From contig NZ_JACHXD010000001.1 in the NCBI RefSeq assembly GCF_014191875.1, forward strand, positions 310,001 through 374,000: a stretch of 64,000 bases of DNA, in the 5' to 3' direction. The notes beneath the pieces were generated by a model. The model saw only the letters and a program-made list of their open reading frames with translations. It was not told the DNA's origin and searched no databases. Both the position numbers and the translations under genes were made by a program. Of the stretch, positions 33,372 to 41,700 are shown one piece after another; position 1 is the stretch's first letter; every line of letters begins with the position of its first letter. The DNA comes from Pseudoduganella violacea. Lineage in GTDB: Bacteria > Pseudomonadota > Gammaproteobacteria > Burkholderiales > Burkholderiaceae_D.

Positions 33372-34403
33372 TCATTCCCCTTGCCGCGTGCCCTTACGAT
33401 ATTCGGTAGGACTACTGCCAGTCCAATGTTTAAACGCGCGGCAAAAGCCGGTGGCGTCGGCGAAGCCCAGATCAAACGCCAGCTTCGCCACGCCCGTGTT
33501 GGAGTTGGTCAGCCGATGGACGGCGATATCTCTTCGCAGTCCGTCTTTCACCAGTTGGAAATGCGTTCCCTCCTCGGCAAACCGCCGGTTGAGCGTGCGC
33601 ACGGAGGTGTGCAATGCCTGCGCCAGATCCTGGATGGTGACCGGCAGCGCGATGTTCTGTTCCAGATACTCGCGCGTTTTCGCGGTAATGGAACCGGGAT
33701 GGAAGGCGCTGAAGGTCCAGTCTTCCGGCGCGCGTTTCAGGAACGCCCATAGCTCGTGCTTCTCGCGTTTGAACAGCTCCGCGCAATCCTCGTACAAGAA
33801 GTAAATGCTCGTCGCGCTTGCCTTGAAGTGCACCTCGCCGGGGTAGAGGAAGGCATAGTCTTCCGCATGCCTGGGCTTGGTGAAACTGAACTCGATGCGG
33901 TGCAGGCTGATCTCCCTGCCAAGCAGCCAGGACGCGATGCCGTGAATCAGCTTCATCATCAACTCATGCCCAAGCGGCGTGACCTGGGTGCCGGGCGACC
34001 TTTCCACCAGCGCCAATCGCACCAGCTGGTTTTTCGTGGAGATCTGCAGCCGGTAATCATCCAGCAGCAGATTCCAGAAGCGGACAAAACGGTTCAAGGC
34101 CACCAGCACCGTCGGCGCGTCCAGCAGGCTGAGCATCAAGTACTTCAAGGTGCCGGTGCGGATGGGGCGGGACCACAGTCCCAGCATCTCGTCATCGAGT
34201 GTTGCCGCGACCGTTCTGTAGAGCGCGACATATTGTTGGCGTGTCAGCCGCGCATCGGGCTGGACAAGAAGGGACGGCGGGATGGCGGCGCCGGCCAGCA
34301 CTTGGGCCGCCGCGTCCTCTCCATGCCGGCTGCGGATGAAGTGCAGCATCCCATGCAGAAAGTGGGCTGAAACGGTGAGAGAGCTTTGCCAGGACGGTTT
34401 CAT
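33372..34403 (-). CDS. AraC family regulator with Arabinose_bd-type N-terminal domain
   Basis: The 343-residue protein has an N-terminal ligand domain of the OruR/ArgR-like class (about 20-205, AAQVLAGAAIPPSLLVQPDARLTRQQYVALYR) and a C-terminal AraC double HTH (about 245-340, LPVTIQDLAQALHTSVRTLNRRFAEEG, then AKLAFDLGFADATGFCRAFKHWTGSSPTEYR). Members of this class respond to amino acids or lipids. It is divergent from an orphan beta-ketoacyl synthase gene with inverted repeats in the 180-base intergenic region, so fabF-like gene control is the simplest inference. Confidence 0.9.
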   Translation of the reverse strand: MKPSWQSSLTVSAHFLHGMLHFIRSRHGEDAAAQVLAGAAIPPSLLVQPDARLTRQQYVALYRTVAATLDDEMLGLWSRPIRTGTLKYLMLSLLDAPTVLVALNRFVRFWNLLLDDYRLQISTKNQLVRLALVERSPGTQVTPLGHELMMKLIHGIASWLLGREISLHRIEFSFTKPRHAEDYAFLYPGEVHFKASATSIYFLYEDCAELFKREKHELWAFLKRAPEDWTFSAFHPGSITAKTREYLEQNIALPVTIQDLAQALHTSVRTLNRRFAEEGTHFQLVKDGLRRDIAVHRLTNSNTGVAKLAFDLGFADATGFCRAFKHWTGSSPTEYRKGTRQGE

Positions 34404-34435
34404 GGTTCTTCAATTATGGCGCATTATGCATATAC

Positions 34436-34454
34436 ATTGGCGTGATGCGCCAAT
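34436..34454. promoter_or_regulatory. Inverted repeat between the AraC and KAS II genes
   Basis: Perfect arms ATTGGCG and CGCCAAT surround a 5-base spacer. A further TGGCGCAT at 34417-34424 matches the reverse complement of 34445-34452. The cluster lies 33 bases upstream of the AraC start and is a candidate operator for the divergent pair. Confidence 0.5.
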
Positions 34455-34583
34455 CTTTCCCCCAGCGTCTGCCTATACTGAGGTGCGATTTCTACGGTGC
34501 CTGAAGATTCCGATGGCTGCCGTGTGGCGTATTTTGCCAATCGCTTGCTGCATATCTTCATTGCTCAACAAAGGGAGCGGAGT

Positions 34584-35852
34584 TTGAATACAAGACGCGT
34601 TGTGGTCACTGGCATGGGTTTGGTGTCGCCTTTGGGATGTGGCGTGGAGGCCGCCTGGCGGCATCTCTTGAACGGCCAATCGGGATTGGCCAGTTTGGAT
34701 GACGAGATCACGGAAGGGATTGCCGCAAAGGTCGCGGGCATGGTGCCGGCGTTGACGGCGGATCGCCCTTGGGGCTTCGATGCGAACCTCGCCGTGGAAC
34801 CCAAGGACCAGAAGAAGATGGACCGCTTCAGCATGTTTGCGCTGGCGGCGGCGCAGGAGGCTTTAGCACAGGCCCGCTGGCAGCCTGAAACCGACAGCGA
34901 GCGTGAGAGGACGGCAACCATCGTCGCGTCCGGCATAGGCGGTTTTGCGGCCATTGTGGAGGCTGTCAGAGTCACGGATGGCCGTGGGCCAAAGCGGCTC
35001 TCGCCTTTCACCGTTCCCAGTTTCCTGGCGAATATGGCAGCCGGACACATTTCCATCCGCCACGGCTTCCACGGCCCCCTTGGCGCCCCCGTGACCGCCT
35101 GCGCCGCCAGCGCCCAGGCCATTGGCGACGCGGCGCGCCTGATCCGCGCTGGTGAAGCCGATATCGCCGTGTGCGGTGGCGCCGAGGCTTGCATCGATCG
35201 CGTCAGCTTTGGCGCATTCGCCGCCGCAAGAACCATGTCCACCGGCTTCAATGACAGCCCCACGCAGGCATCCCGCCCCTTTGATGTTGAACGCGATGGC
35301 TTTGTCATGGGCGAAGGCGCCGGCATACTGGTCATCGAGGAATTGGAGCACGCATTGCGGCGCGGCGCGGTGCCGATTGCGGAACTGCTTGGCTATGGCA
35401 CGAGCGCCGACGCCTATCACATGACGTCGCCGCCCGAAGACGGCGCCGGCGGACGGCGCGCCATGGAGCTGGCCATCCGGCAGGCGAACATCGCGCCGGA
35501 ACTGATCGGGCATTTGAACGCGCATGCGACGTCCACGCCGGTGGGCGACGCCAGCGAGCTGGCGGCCATCAAGGCCATATTCGGCGCCGGCCGTGGTCCC
35601 GCCGTGTCGGCCACCAAGTCCGCGACAGGGCATTTGCTGGGCGCGGCTGGCGGTGTGGAAGCCATCTTCACCGTGCTTGCGCTGCGCGACCAGATGGCGC
35701 CTCCCACGCTGAACCTGACGCAGCCGGATGCGGCGGCCGAGGGCATCGACATTGTCAGCGGAGCGGCGCGCAAGATCGCGACGGACTATGCCCTCTCCAA
35801 TGGCTTTGGTTTTGGCGGCGTCAACGCCAGCCTGCTGTTCCGCCGGCTTTGA
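34584..35852 (+). CDS. fabF: Beta-ketoacyl-ACP synthase II (orphan KAS II)
   Basis: The 422-residue enzyme condenses malonyl-ACP with acyl-ACP. The Cys-His-His active site is visible: Cys in PVTACAASAQAIGDAARLI, His in NAHATSTPVGDASE, and His in SATKSATGHLLGAAGG. It begins RRVVVTGMGLVSPLG as in FabF. The preferred start is TTG 34584, six bases after GGGAG; a GTG at 34497 would add 29 unlike residues. It is not next to other fab genes. A dedicated role in a modified lipid, or replacement of the main FabF under AraC control, is possible. It converges on the CheB-CheR gene with 24 bases between. Confidence 0.92.
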   Translation: MNTRRVVVTGMGLVSPLGCGVEAAWRHLLNGQSGLASLDDEITEGIAAKVAGMVPALTADRPWGFDANLAVEPKDQKKMDRFSMFALAAAQEALAQARWQPETDSERERTATIVASGIGGFAAIVEAVRVTDGRGPKRLSPFTVPSFLANMAAGHISIRHGFHGPLGAPVTACAASAQAIGDAARLIRAGEADIAVCGGAEACIDRVSFGAFAAARTMSTGFNDSPTQASRPFDVERDGFVMGEGAGILVIEELEHALRRGAVPIAELLGYGTSADAYHMTSPPEDGAGGRRAMELAIRQANIAPELIGHLNAHATSTPVGDASELAAIKAIFGAGRGPAVSATKSATGHLLGAAGGVEAIFTVLALRDQMAPPTLNLTQPDAAAEGIDIVSGAARKIATDYALSNGFGFGGVNASLLFRRL

Positions 35853-35876
35853 TCCTGGACCGCGCGATGGCCGTGC

Positions 35877-38800
35877 TCAGGGGTGTTCCCTGTCCTTGGC
35901 CCCACACGCGGGGACGGCCCGGCGCTGCTCCGTCACGTCGCGCGCGACGCCCGACAGCCGCACCGGCTGCCGGGGTTCTCCCCCGAATTCGACTTTGCCG
36001 TTGAACGCCAGCCAGCGTTCGACGCCATCGGCGCCACGGACGCGGATCTCGTCGCGGAAAATGCCATCGCTGCCGGGATCGAGCGCCCGTCTCAAGACCG
36101 CCTCATGGCGTTCGAGGTCGTCGGGATGGATCATCGCCGCCGCGCTGGCATGCGTCAGCGCCGCGTCGGCAGGCAGGCCGAATAAGGCCAGCAGCATTGC
36201 GTCCGCCTCGGTCCGGTCCTCGGCCGGATACCAGGCATAGCAACCCATCTCGGCGGCATCGAGCGCCAGGCGCAGCCGGCTTTCCTCGGCGCGCAAGGCA
36301 TCGTCGCTGCGTTTGCGCGTGCTGATATCGTTGAACAGGATGCCGACGCGCCGCAACTTCGGATCGCCAACGCGGAAGGCATACACATCAAAGAAGCGTC
36401 CCAGTTCCTTGGCCTCGCTTTCAAAGCGCACCGGTTCGCCGGTCTGGACGACGCGGCCATAGGTTTCGAACCAGTATTGTTCGTGCCGTGGTGCGATCTC
36501 GCGCATCCAGCGCCCAGTGGGCTCCTTGATCCCAGCCTGCCGTTCGACGGCCGGGTTGATCTGCAGAAAACGGTAGTCGACCGGCTTGTCATCGCCATCG
36601 AACAAGACTTCGATGATGCAAAAGCCTTCATCAATGGCGTCGAACAGCTTGCGGTACTGTTCCTCCGAATCGTGCAGCGCCTCTTCGGTGCATTTTCTTT
36701 CGGTGATATCGCTGGCCGTGCCAAACCATTTGGCAATATGGCCCTGCTGGTCGAAAAGCGGGATGGCGCGCGAGAAAACCCAACCAGTGCTGCCATCGAT
36801 GCGGACGACGCGGTGTTCCAGTTCGAAATAGCCATGCTCCGCGGTCGCCTGTTTGATGGCGGCCCAGACGCGCGGCTTTTCATCTTCGGGAATATATTCC
36901 TCGATCCAGTCCTTGCGCGGAATCTCGGTCGTGGCAATGAAGTTCTTGCCATCGAGCGAGCGCATTTCGAGCCAGTCCGCGCTCATTTCATAAACGATCT
37001 CAGAAGTTGCGCTGATGAAGGTTCTGAGCTTTTCCTCGGAGGCTTGCAGCGCCGCCTCCGACTGCTTGCGTTCGGTGATGTCGAAAAAGGTGAGCACCAC
37101 GCCCACAATGCGCTTCTGCTGCGCATGATAGGGCAGCACGCGGGCGAAATAGCAGGTCCCGGCTTGCCCGCGGATTTCGCGCTCGATCGGATCGCCGCCG
37201 TTCAGGACATGCTCGGCATCGCTCGGCAGGGCCGGATAGTCCAGGTCATTGCGCAGGTCGCTCAGCATGCGGCCGATATCGGCTGGAATCAGGCGGAACA
37301 GGTCCAGTGCGCGCGGCGTGTAGCGCATGATGCGCAATTCGCGGTTCAGAAAGACCATCGGAATCGCCGCCGCGTTCATGTGATTGTTGAGATCGCTATT
37401 GATCTGTTCCAGCTCGTCGAGCTTGGTGCTCAGCACCAGATTGACGGCGGTCAACTCGGCGTTCATCGAGCGTAGCTCCTGGCGGTGGATGTCCAGCTCT
37501 TCCAGGGTGGCGTGCAGTTCCTGCGTGATGACTTGCAACTGCTGCTGGGCTGTTGCGCCGGCGGTCTCCGGCCGGACGCTGCCGAGCAAACGCTGCTGCA
37601 ATAATTTGAGCTGATCCTGAAGCTGGTTCAGGGTGGGGCCTTCCCTTTCCTTTCTCGGCAATGCGGCTTGTCCATAGGCGCTCTGTTCCATTGTCAGCGA
37701 GCGTTGAATCGAGCCGCCGCCGCTGGTTTTGCGCTGCGGGTCGGTGCTGCGGCGATAGATGCGGTACCGCGATTCCAGCGGATAAAACGCCGTGTTGAAG
37801 TTCAACAGTCCCTCGGCGGCCCCGAGAAATAGCATGCCGTGCGGATCGAGGGCAAAGTCGAACACATCCATCATCCGCTTTTGTCCCTCCGGATTCAGGT
37901 AAATCAGCAGATTGCGGCAGCTGACCAGGTCGATACAGGTGAAGGCGGGGTCGCCGACCACGTCGTTTTCCGCGAACAGCATGATTTGGCGCAATTCCCG
38001 CCGCACGCGGTAGCCGCCGGCCTCCCGCAGGAAAAAGCGCTCCAGGCGCTCCTCGCCCACCGACGCCGCCACCACCGGCCGATACAGCCCGGCGCGGGCT
38101 TTTTCGATGGCGGAACGGTCCAGGTCGCAGCCAAACACCCGGATGCCGGGTGGATGCAGGAGCGTTTCCGCATATTCCTGCAACAGCATGGCGATGGAAT
38201 AGGCTTCCTCGCCGGTTGCGCAGGCGGGCACCCAGACCCGTACAAAATCGGCTTCGCCCTTGCCTTTGAACAGTTCGGGGATATGCCGGCGCAAGGCGTC
38301 GAACGCTTCCGGGTCGCGGAAAAAGCCGGTGACGGAAATCAGCAGTTCGCGCAGCAGCGCCTCCGGTTCGGCGGCGTCCGTATCGAGCAAGGCCAGATAG
38401 TCGGCCGCCTTCCCCTGAACCGTTATCTCCATGCGCCGGCGCAAGTGCCGCAGCACCACGATCTGGCGGAAGTAGGAAAAATCACGGCCGGTTCGCCGTC
38501 GCAGGCTCTGCACCGCCTTGTGCACCAGCTCCGCTTCCTTGTCCGTCGGTTTCAGGAGGTGCTTGGTTTTCAGGGCTTGCAGGGCGGGCGGCCGGCGCAG
38601 CGTGGCGTTGATGCCAAAGCTGGACAGCAGCAGCGCGGGCATCTGCCCGGCGGACAAAACGGCATCGACGCAGCCGCTGTCGATCGCCGCGCGGGGCATG
38701 ATTTCCTGGGCGGCGTCGGCGGGATTTTGTACCAGCGTCAAGCCGCCCGCTTGCTTGATCCGTCGCAAGCCGGCCGTGCCGTCGGAATCGGCGCCCGACA

Positions 38801-39200
38801 GCAAAATGCCGGCCAGGGGAGGATGGTCCGGCACGGCCAGCGATTCGAACAGCACATCGATCACGGCGACCCTGCCATGCTGCAGGTCCAGCGGCGCGAC
38901 TTGCAAGCTGTCCTGCTGCCGGGTCAGGATGCGCCCGGGCGGAATCACATACACATGATTGGCAAAAATATGCTGATTGTTTCGTGCATGAATCACCTTC
39001 AAGGCGCAGCGCCGCTGCAACAATTCCGGCAGCAGGCTTTCCTCGTTGGGGGAGAGATGGACGACGACGATAAAGGCGATGCCGCAGTCTTCCGGCAAGA
39101 CCTCGAAGAATTGGATGAGAGCGTCCAGGCTGCCGGCGGACCCGCCAATCGCGACCAGCGGCGCTTGTTTCGAGACGATGTCACGCGAGTGGCCAGGCAT
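35877..39200 (-). CDS. CheB-CheR-PAS fusion protein without a kinase domain
   Basis: This 1107-residue protein joins a CheB methylesterase domain (about 12-195; GGSAGSLDA with Ser 21, HLSP, LSGADSDGTAGL), a CheR methyltransferase domain (about 225-480; TGFFRDPEAFDALRRHIP, VPACATGEEAYSIAMLL), a coiled coil (about 520-610) and about four PAS domains to the end. CheB lacks a receiver domain. Relatives often end in a histidine kinase; here the chain stops at RLSGVARDVTEQRR plus 12 residues, so no kinase is present. ATG 39200 is preferred over GTG 39215 because GGCGGA lies seven bases before it. No chemotaxis genes adjoin, so it probably acts as a stand-alone sensory regulator. Confidence 0.9.
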   Translation of the reverse strand: MPGHSRDIVSKQAPLVAIGGSAGSLDALIQFFEVLPEDCGIAFIVVVHLSPNEESLLPELLQRRCALKVIHARNNQHIFANHVYVIPPGRILTRQQDSLQVAPLDLQHGRVAVIDVLFESLAVPDHPPLAGILLSGADSDGTAGLRRIKQAGGLTLVQNPADAAQEIMPRAAIDSGCVDAVLSAGQMPALLLSSFGINATLRRPPALQALKTKHLLKPTDKEAELVHKAVQSLRRRTGRDFSYFRQIVVLRHLRRRMEITVQGKAADYLALLDTDAAEPEALLRELLISVTGFFRDPEAFDALRRHIPELFKGKGEADFVRVWVPACATGEEAYSIAMLLQEYAETLLHPPGIRVFGCDLDRSAIEKARAGLYRPVVAASVGEERLERFFLREAGGYRVRRELRQIMLFAENDVVGDPAFTCIDLVSCRNLLIYLNPEGQKRMMDVFDFALDPHGMLFLGAAEGLLNFNTAFYPLESRYRIYRRSTDPQRKTSGGGSIQRSLTMEQSAYGQAALPRKEREGPTLNQLQDQLKLLQQRLLGSVRPETAGATAQQQLQVITQELHATLEELDIHRQELRSMNAELTAVNLVLSTKLDELEQINSDLNNHMNAAAIPMVFLNRELRIMRYTPRALDLFRLIPADIGRMLSDLRNDLDYPALPSDAEHVLNGGDPIEREIRGQAGTCYFARVLPYHAQQKRIVGVVLTFFDITERKQSEAALQASEEKLRTFISATSEIVYEMSADWLEMRSLDGKNFIATTEIPRKDWIEEYIPEDEKPRVWAAIKQATAEHGYFELEHRVVRIDGSTGWVFSRAIPLFDQQGHIAKWFGTASDITERKCTEEALHDSEEQYRKLFDAIDEGFCIIEVLFDGDDKPVDYRFLQINPAVERQAGIKEPTGRWMREIAPRHEQYWFETYGRVVQTGEPVRFESEAKELGRFFDVYAFRVGDPKLRRVGILFNDISTRKRSDDALRAEESRLRLALDAAEMGCYAWYPAEDRTEADAMLLALFGLPADAALTHASAAAMIHPDDLERHEAVLRRALDPGSDGIFRDEIRVRGADGVERWLAFNGKVEFGGEPRQPVRLSGVARDVTEQRRAVPACGAKDREHP

Positions 39201-39269
39201 ACGTTTCCGCCCCACTGCCGGGAATGAGAGGGCTTCATCATAGCACCAAGGTTCCGGCGCGATTGTGCG

Positions 39270-39400
39270 CTACACCGCCTTATGTCCCAGTGCGATCACG
39301 CCGGCGCCCAGCAGTGCCATGCCCGCGCCGATATAGTCATGCAAGTTCAAGGAAAGGCCAGGCCCAGCGTGCGGCCCAGCAGTATTCCATCCATAGTGGT
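39270..39400 (-). pseudogene. Remnant of an EamA/DMT-type transporter C-terminus
   Basis: On the minus strand one frame reads LSLNLHDYIGAGMALLGAGVIALGHK then stops at 39270. The preceding residues DGILLGRTLGLAF lie in another frame, so at least one frameshift separates them. The pattern (LLG..., then an L-HDYIGA-hydrophobic helix) matches the last helix pair of EamA-family drug/metabolite transporters. No upstream part of such a gene remains. The family call is by eye. Confidence 0.45.
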
Positions 39401-39421
39401 GGTTCCGGTGGGGGTGGCCGT

Positions 39422-39799
39422 TCAGGCCTGCTCGGAGATTTCGATCAGGTTCAGGTCCGGATCGCGCACGTACACGGAACGGATCGGCCAGTTGGCGCCG
39501 GTGCGCATCAGCGGGCCTTCTTCGATCGCCACGTCCGCGGCGTGCAAACGCGCGATGACCTGATCCAGCGGCAGCGAGGCGATGAAGCAGAGGTCGAGCG
39601 AGCCGGGCGTCGGCGCCTGCGCCTTGGGCAGGAATTCCTTGCCGTACTCATGCAGATTGATCTTCTGCGCGCCGAACTTGAAAGCCACCCGGCCGGCGCC
39701 GAAGGTTTCCAGCTGCATGCCCAGCACGCGCGTGTAGAAATCGATGCAGCGTTCCTTGTCGCGCGTGGTCAGGACGAGGTGGTCAAGATGGTCGATCAT
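39422..39799 (-). CDS. VOC family protein (glyoxalase/dioxygenase-like)
   Basis: The 125-residue protein has one vicinal-oxygen-chelate fold: the start IDHLDHLVLTTRDKERCIDFYTRVLGMQLE carries the first metal-ligand His, the central part has KINLHEYGKEFLPK, and the end has IRSVYVRDPDLNLIEISE with the final Glu ligand. Members are glyoxalases, dioxygenases or fosfomycin-type resistance proteins; the wording fits the small VOC 'virulence protein' subgroup of unknown substrate. The ATG at 39797-39799 begins the conserved fold, and the upstream frame overlaps the MFS gene. It may be cotranscribed with the vio-MFS operon (82-base gap), but this is unproven. Confidence 0.88.
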   Translation of the reverse strand: MIDHLDHLVLTTRDKERCIDFYTRVLGMQLETFGAGRVAFKFGAQKINLHEYGKEFLPKAQAPTPGSLDLCFIASLPLDQVIARLHAADVAIEEGPLMRTGANWPIRSVYVRDPDLNLIEISEQA

Positions 39800-39881
39800 A
39801 TCCGCGGTCTTCAGCAGAGTTTGCCTGGCGCCATGATACCGCAGGGGCCAGTTCCGCGTCCCGGCGCAACCCTGCCCGGAC

Positions 39882-41063
39882 TCAATCGACGCCGGCCGGA
39901 TAGGCGGCGGAACCCGCGTCGTGCGGCTTGTGACCGAGGTAGGGCAGCAGGCTGACCAGGCCGAGGAAGGCCAGCGCGACGCCGACCCACAGCGGCGAGC
40001 GCAGGCCGTAGCCGGCGGCAATGCCGGCGCCGCCGGCCCAGGAGCCGACGCTCAGGCCGATATTGATGACCGAGGTGTGCACGGTATTGACCAGCGGCCC
40101 GGGATGCGCGGTGCGCATGACGCGGGCGATGATGGCCGGATTCATCGACATGCCGACCAGGCCGGTCACGATCAGCAGCGCGACGCTGATGTTCTGGTGG
40201 TGCGCGAAGACGGCGAACAGCGCCAGGCTCGAACCGAGCACGATCATGCCGCCCACCATGATGGGGATGGTGTACTGGTCCGCAAAACGCCCCACCACGC
40301 CGTTGCCCACGACGTTGGCGATGCCATAGACGCCGAGCAGCCAGGGAATCGAGGACGGTGGGAAACCGCTGACCTCGGTCAGGATCGGCGTGAAATAGCT
40401 GAAGGCGGCGAAGATGGCGCCGATGATCAGCGCGCTGCTGGCATAGGCCGCCCACAGGTGGCGGTTGCGGAATTCGCCCAGCTCATCGCCAAGGCTGACC
40501 TTGTCGGAAGCCTTGGCCGGCGGCACCAGCAGCGCGATGAGTCCGAGGCACAGGAGCGCCAGCGCCACCACCAGCCAGAAGCTGGCGCGCCAGCCGAAGT
40601 GCTGGTCGATGAGCGTGCTGACCGGCACGCCGACCACGCCGGCCAGCATCAGGCCGCCGATCACCACCGCCGCGGCGCGCCCGCGCATTTGCGGCTTGAC
40701 GGCCTCGGCGCAGATTGCCAGCGACAGGCCAAAGCAGACCGAGCCGGCCACCCCCGTGGCCAGCCGGGCGATGGCCATGACTTCGTAGTTGTTGGCCGAG
40801 GCCGCGGCGGATTGGGCCAGCGCGTACAGGCCCAGCAGCCACAGCAGTCCCTTCTTATTGGGAATGCGCAGCCGCAGCAGGCCAATGGTGAACAGCGGCC
40901 CGCCAATCACCATGCCCATGGCATAGAGCGAGATCAGATAACCGATCTGCGTCACGGGCTGGCCCAGGGCCTGGGCCAGCGATGGCATCATGCCCGCCAC
41001 CATGAACTCGGACGTGGTGATCGAAAAGATCGTCAACCCTAAAATATAGACAAGCAATGGCAT
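39882..41063 (-). CDS. MFS transporter (DHA1/AraJ-PbuE type) at the end of the violacein operon
   Basis: The 393-residue protein has 12 predicted membrane helices. The first helix ends TTSEFMVAGMMPSLAQALG, the hallmark of the DHA1 sugar/purine/drug efflux group, and the loop 2-3 motif is GGPLFTIGLLRLRIPNKK. It starts 31 bases after vioE on the same strand behind a GGAG site, so it is probably the sixth gene of the vio transcript. Export of violacein, an intermediate or an indole by-product is a reasonable inference; a general efflux role cannot be excluded. Confidence 0.9.
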   Translation of the reverse strand: MPLLVYILGLTIFSITTSEFMVAGMMPSLAQALGQPVTQIGYLISLYAMGMVIGGPLFTIGLLRLRIPNKKGLLWLLGLYALAQSAAASANNYEVMAIARLATGVAGSVCFGLSLAICAEAVKPQMRGRAAAVVIGGLMLAGVVGVPVSTLIDQHFGWRASFWLVVALALLCLGLIALLVPPAKASDKVSLGDELGEFRNRHLWAAYASSALIIGAIFAAFSYFTPILTEVSGFPPSSIPWLLGVYGIANVVGNGVVGRFADQYTIPIMVGGMIVLGSSLALFAVFAHHQNISVALLIVTGLVGMSMNPAIIARVMRTAHPGPLVNTVHTSVINIGLSVGSWAGGAGIAAGYGLRSPLWVGVALAFLGLVSLLPYLGHKPHDAGSAAYPAGVD

Positions 41064-41094
41064 ATACGGCTCCTGGCTGGGCTGCTGTGTACTG

Positions 41095-41691
41095 TTAGCG
41101 GGAAAGAACGGTGCTGGTTCCCGGCATGAAAACGCTGTCCGCAATTTCGCCGGCAAAGAAGTTCGGGAAATCGCGCACCGACTGGTGCAGCGGGTCGCTG
41201 CCCGTCACCATGCGCAGCAAGTGGTTGCCGCCGGCCTGCAGGTAGAAGACCGAAGGCGCCTTGCCCGGCCGTTCCACCACCCAGGCGTCGGCCTCCTGGC
41301 CCAGCACGCTGTGGCGGCCGTCGTGGCGCGCCTCGCCGTCGACCAGGATGGCCTGCGGCAGGAACAGCTCATGAAACGGCGTCACCTCATCGGGCAAGGC
41401 CGTGTCGTACAGCTGCACGCCCGCCGCCGCCGTTTCCCTGGCGTAGGCCACTTTCTGCTTGCGGCTTTGCTCGCGCCGGGCGTCGCCGATTTCCGACATC
41501 CAGAGCCGGTGGCCGGTTTCCTTTTCCGACCAGGGATTGAACAAGCCGTCGATGCGGCAGATATTGCGGCCGTAATCGAACCAGCAATAGCCGGAGGTGG
41601 TCTGGTCTTCCTCCAGCATCGGCGTCCAATACGAGATATAGGCGCTGCTCCATTGCAGCGGCAGCAGCGGCGGCGTGGCGTGTGCGGGCAT
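41095..41691 (-). CDS. vioE: Violacein biosynthesis enzyme VioE
   Basis: The 198-residue protein converts the VioB product (indole-3-pyruvate imine dimer) to prodeoxyviolacein through a 1,2-indole shift, without a cofactor. It closely follows known VioE (191 residues in Chromobacterium): PPLLPLQWSSAYISYWTPML, SGYCWFDYGRNICRIDGLFN, HRLWMSEIGDA, and the C-terminal RMVTGSDPLHQSVRDFPNFF. It starts 9 bases after vioD with a GGAGA site. It is the fifth and last vio enzyme gene. Confidence 0.97.
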   Translation of the reverse strand: MPAHATPPLLPLQWSSAYISYWTPMLEEDQTTSGYCWFDYGRNICRIDGLFNPWSEKETGHRLWMSEIGDARREQSRKQKVAYARETAAAGVQLYDTALPDEVTPFHELFLPQAILVDGEARHDGRHSVLGQEADAWVVERPGKAPSVFYLQAGGNHLLRMVTGSDPLHQSVRDFPNFFAGEIADSVFMPGTSTVLSR

Positions 41692-41700
41692 GGCTTCTCC

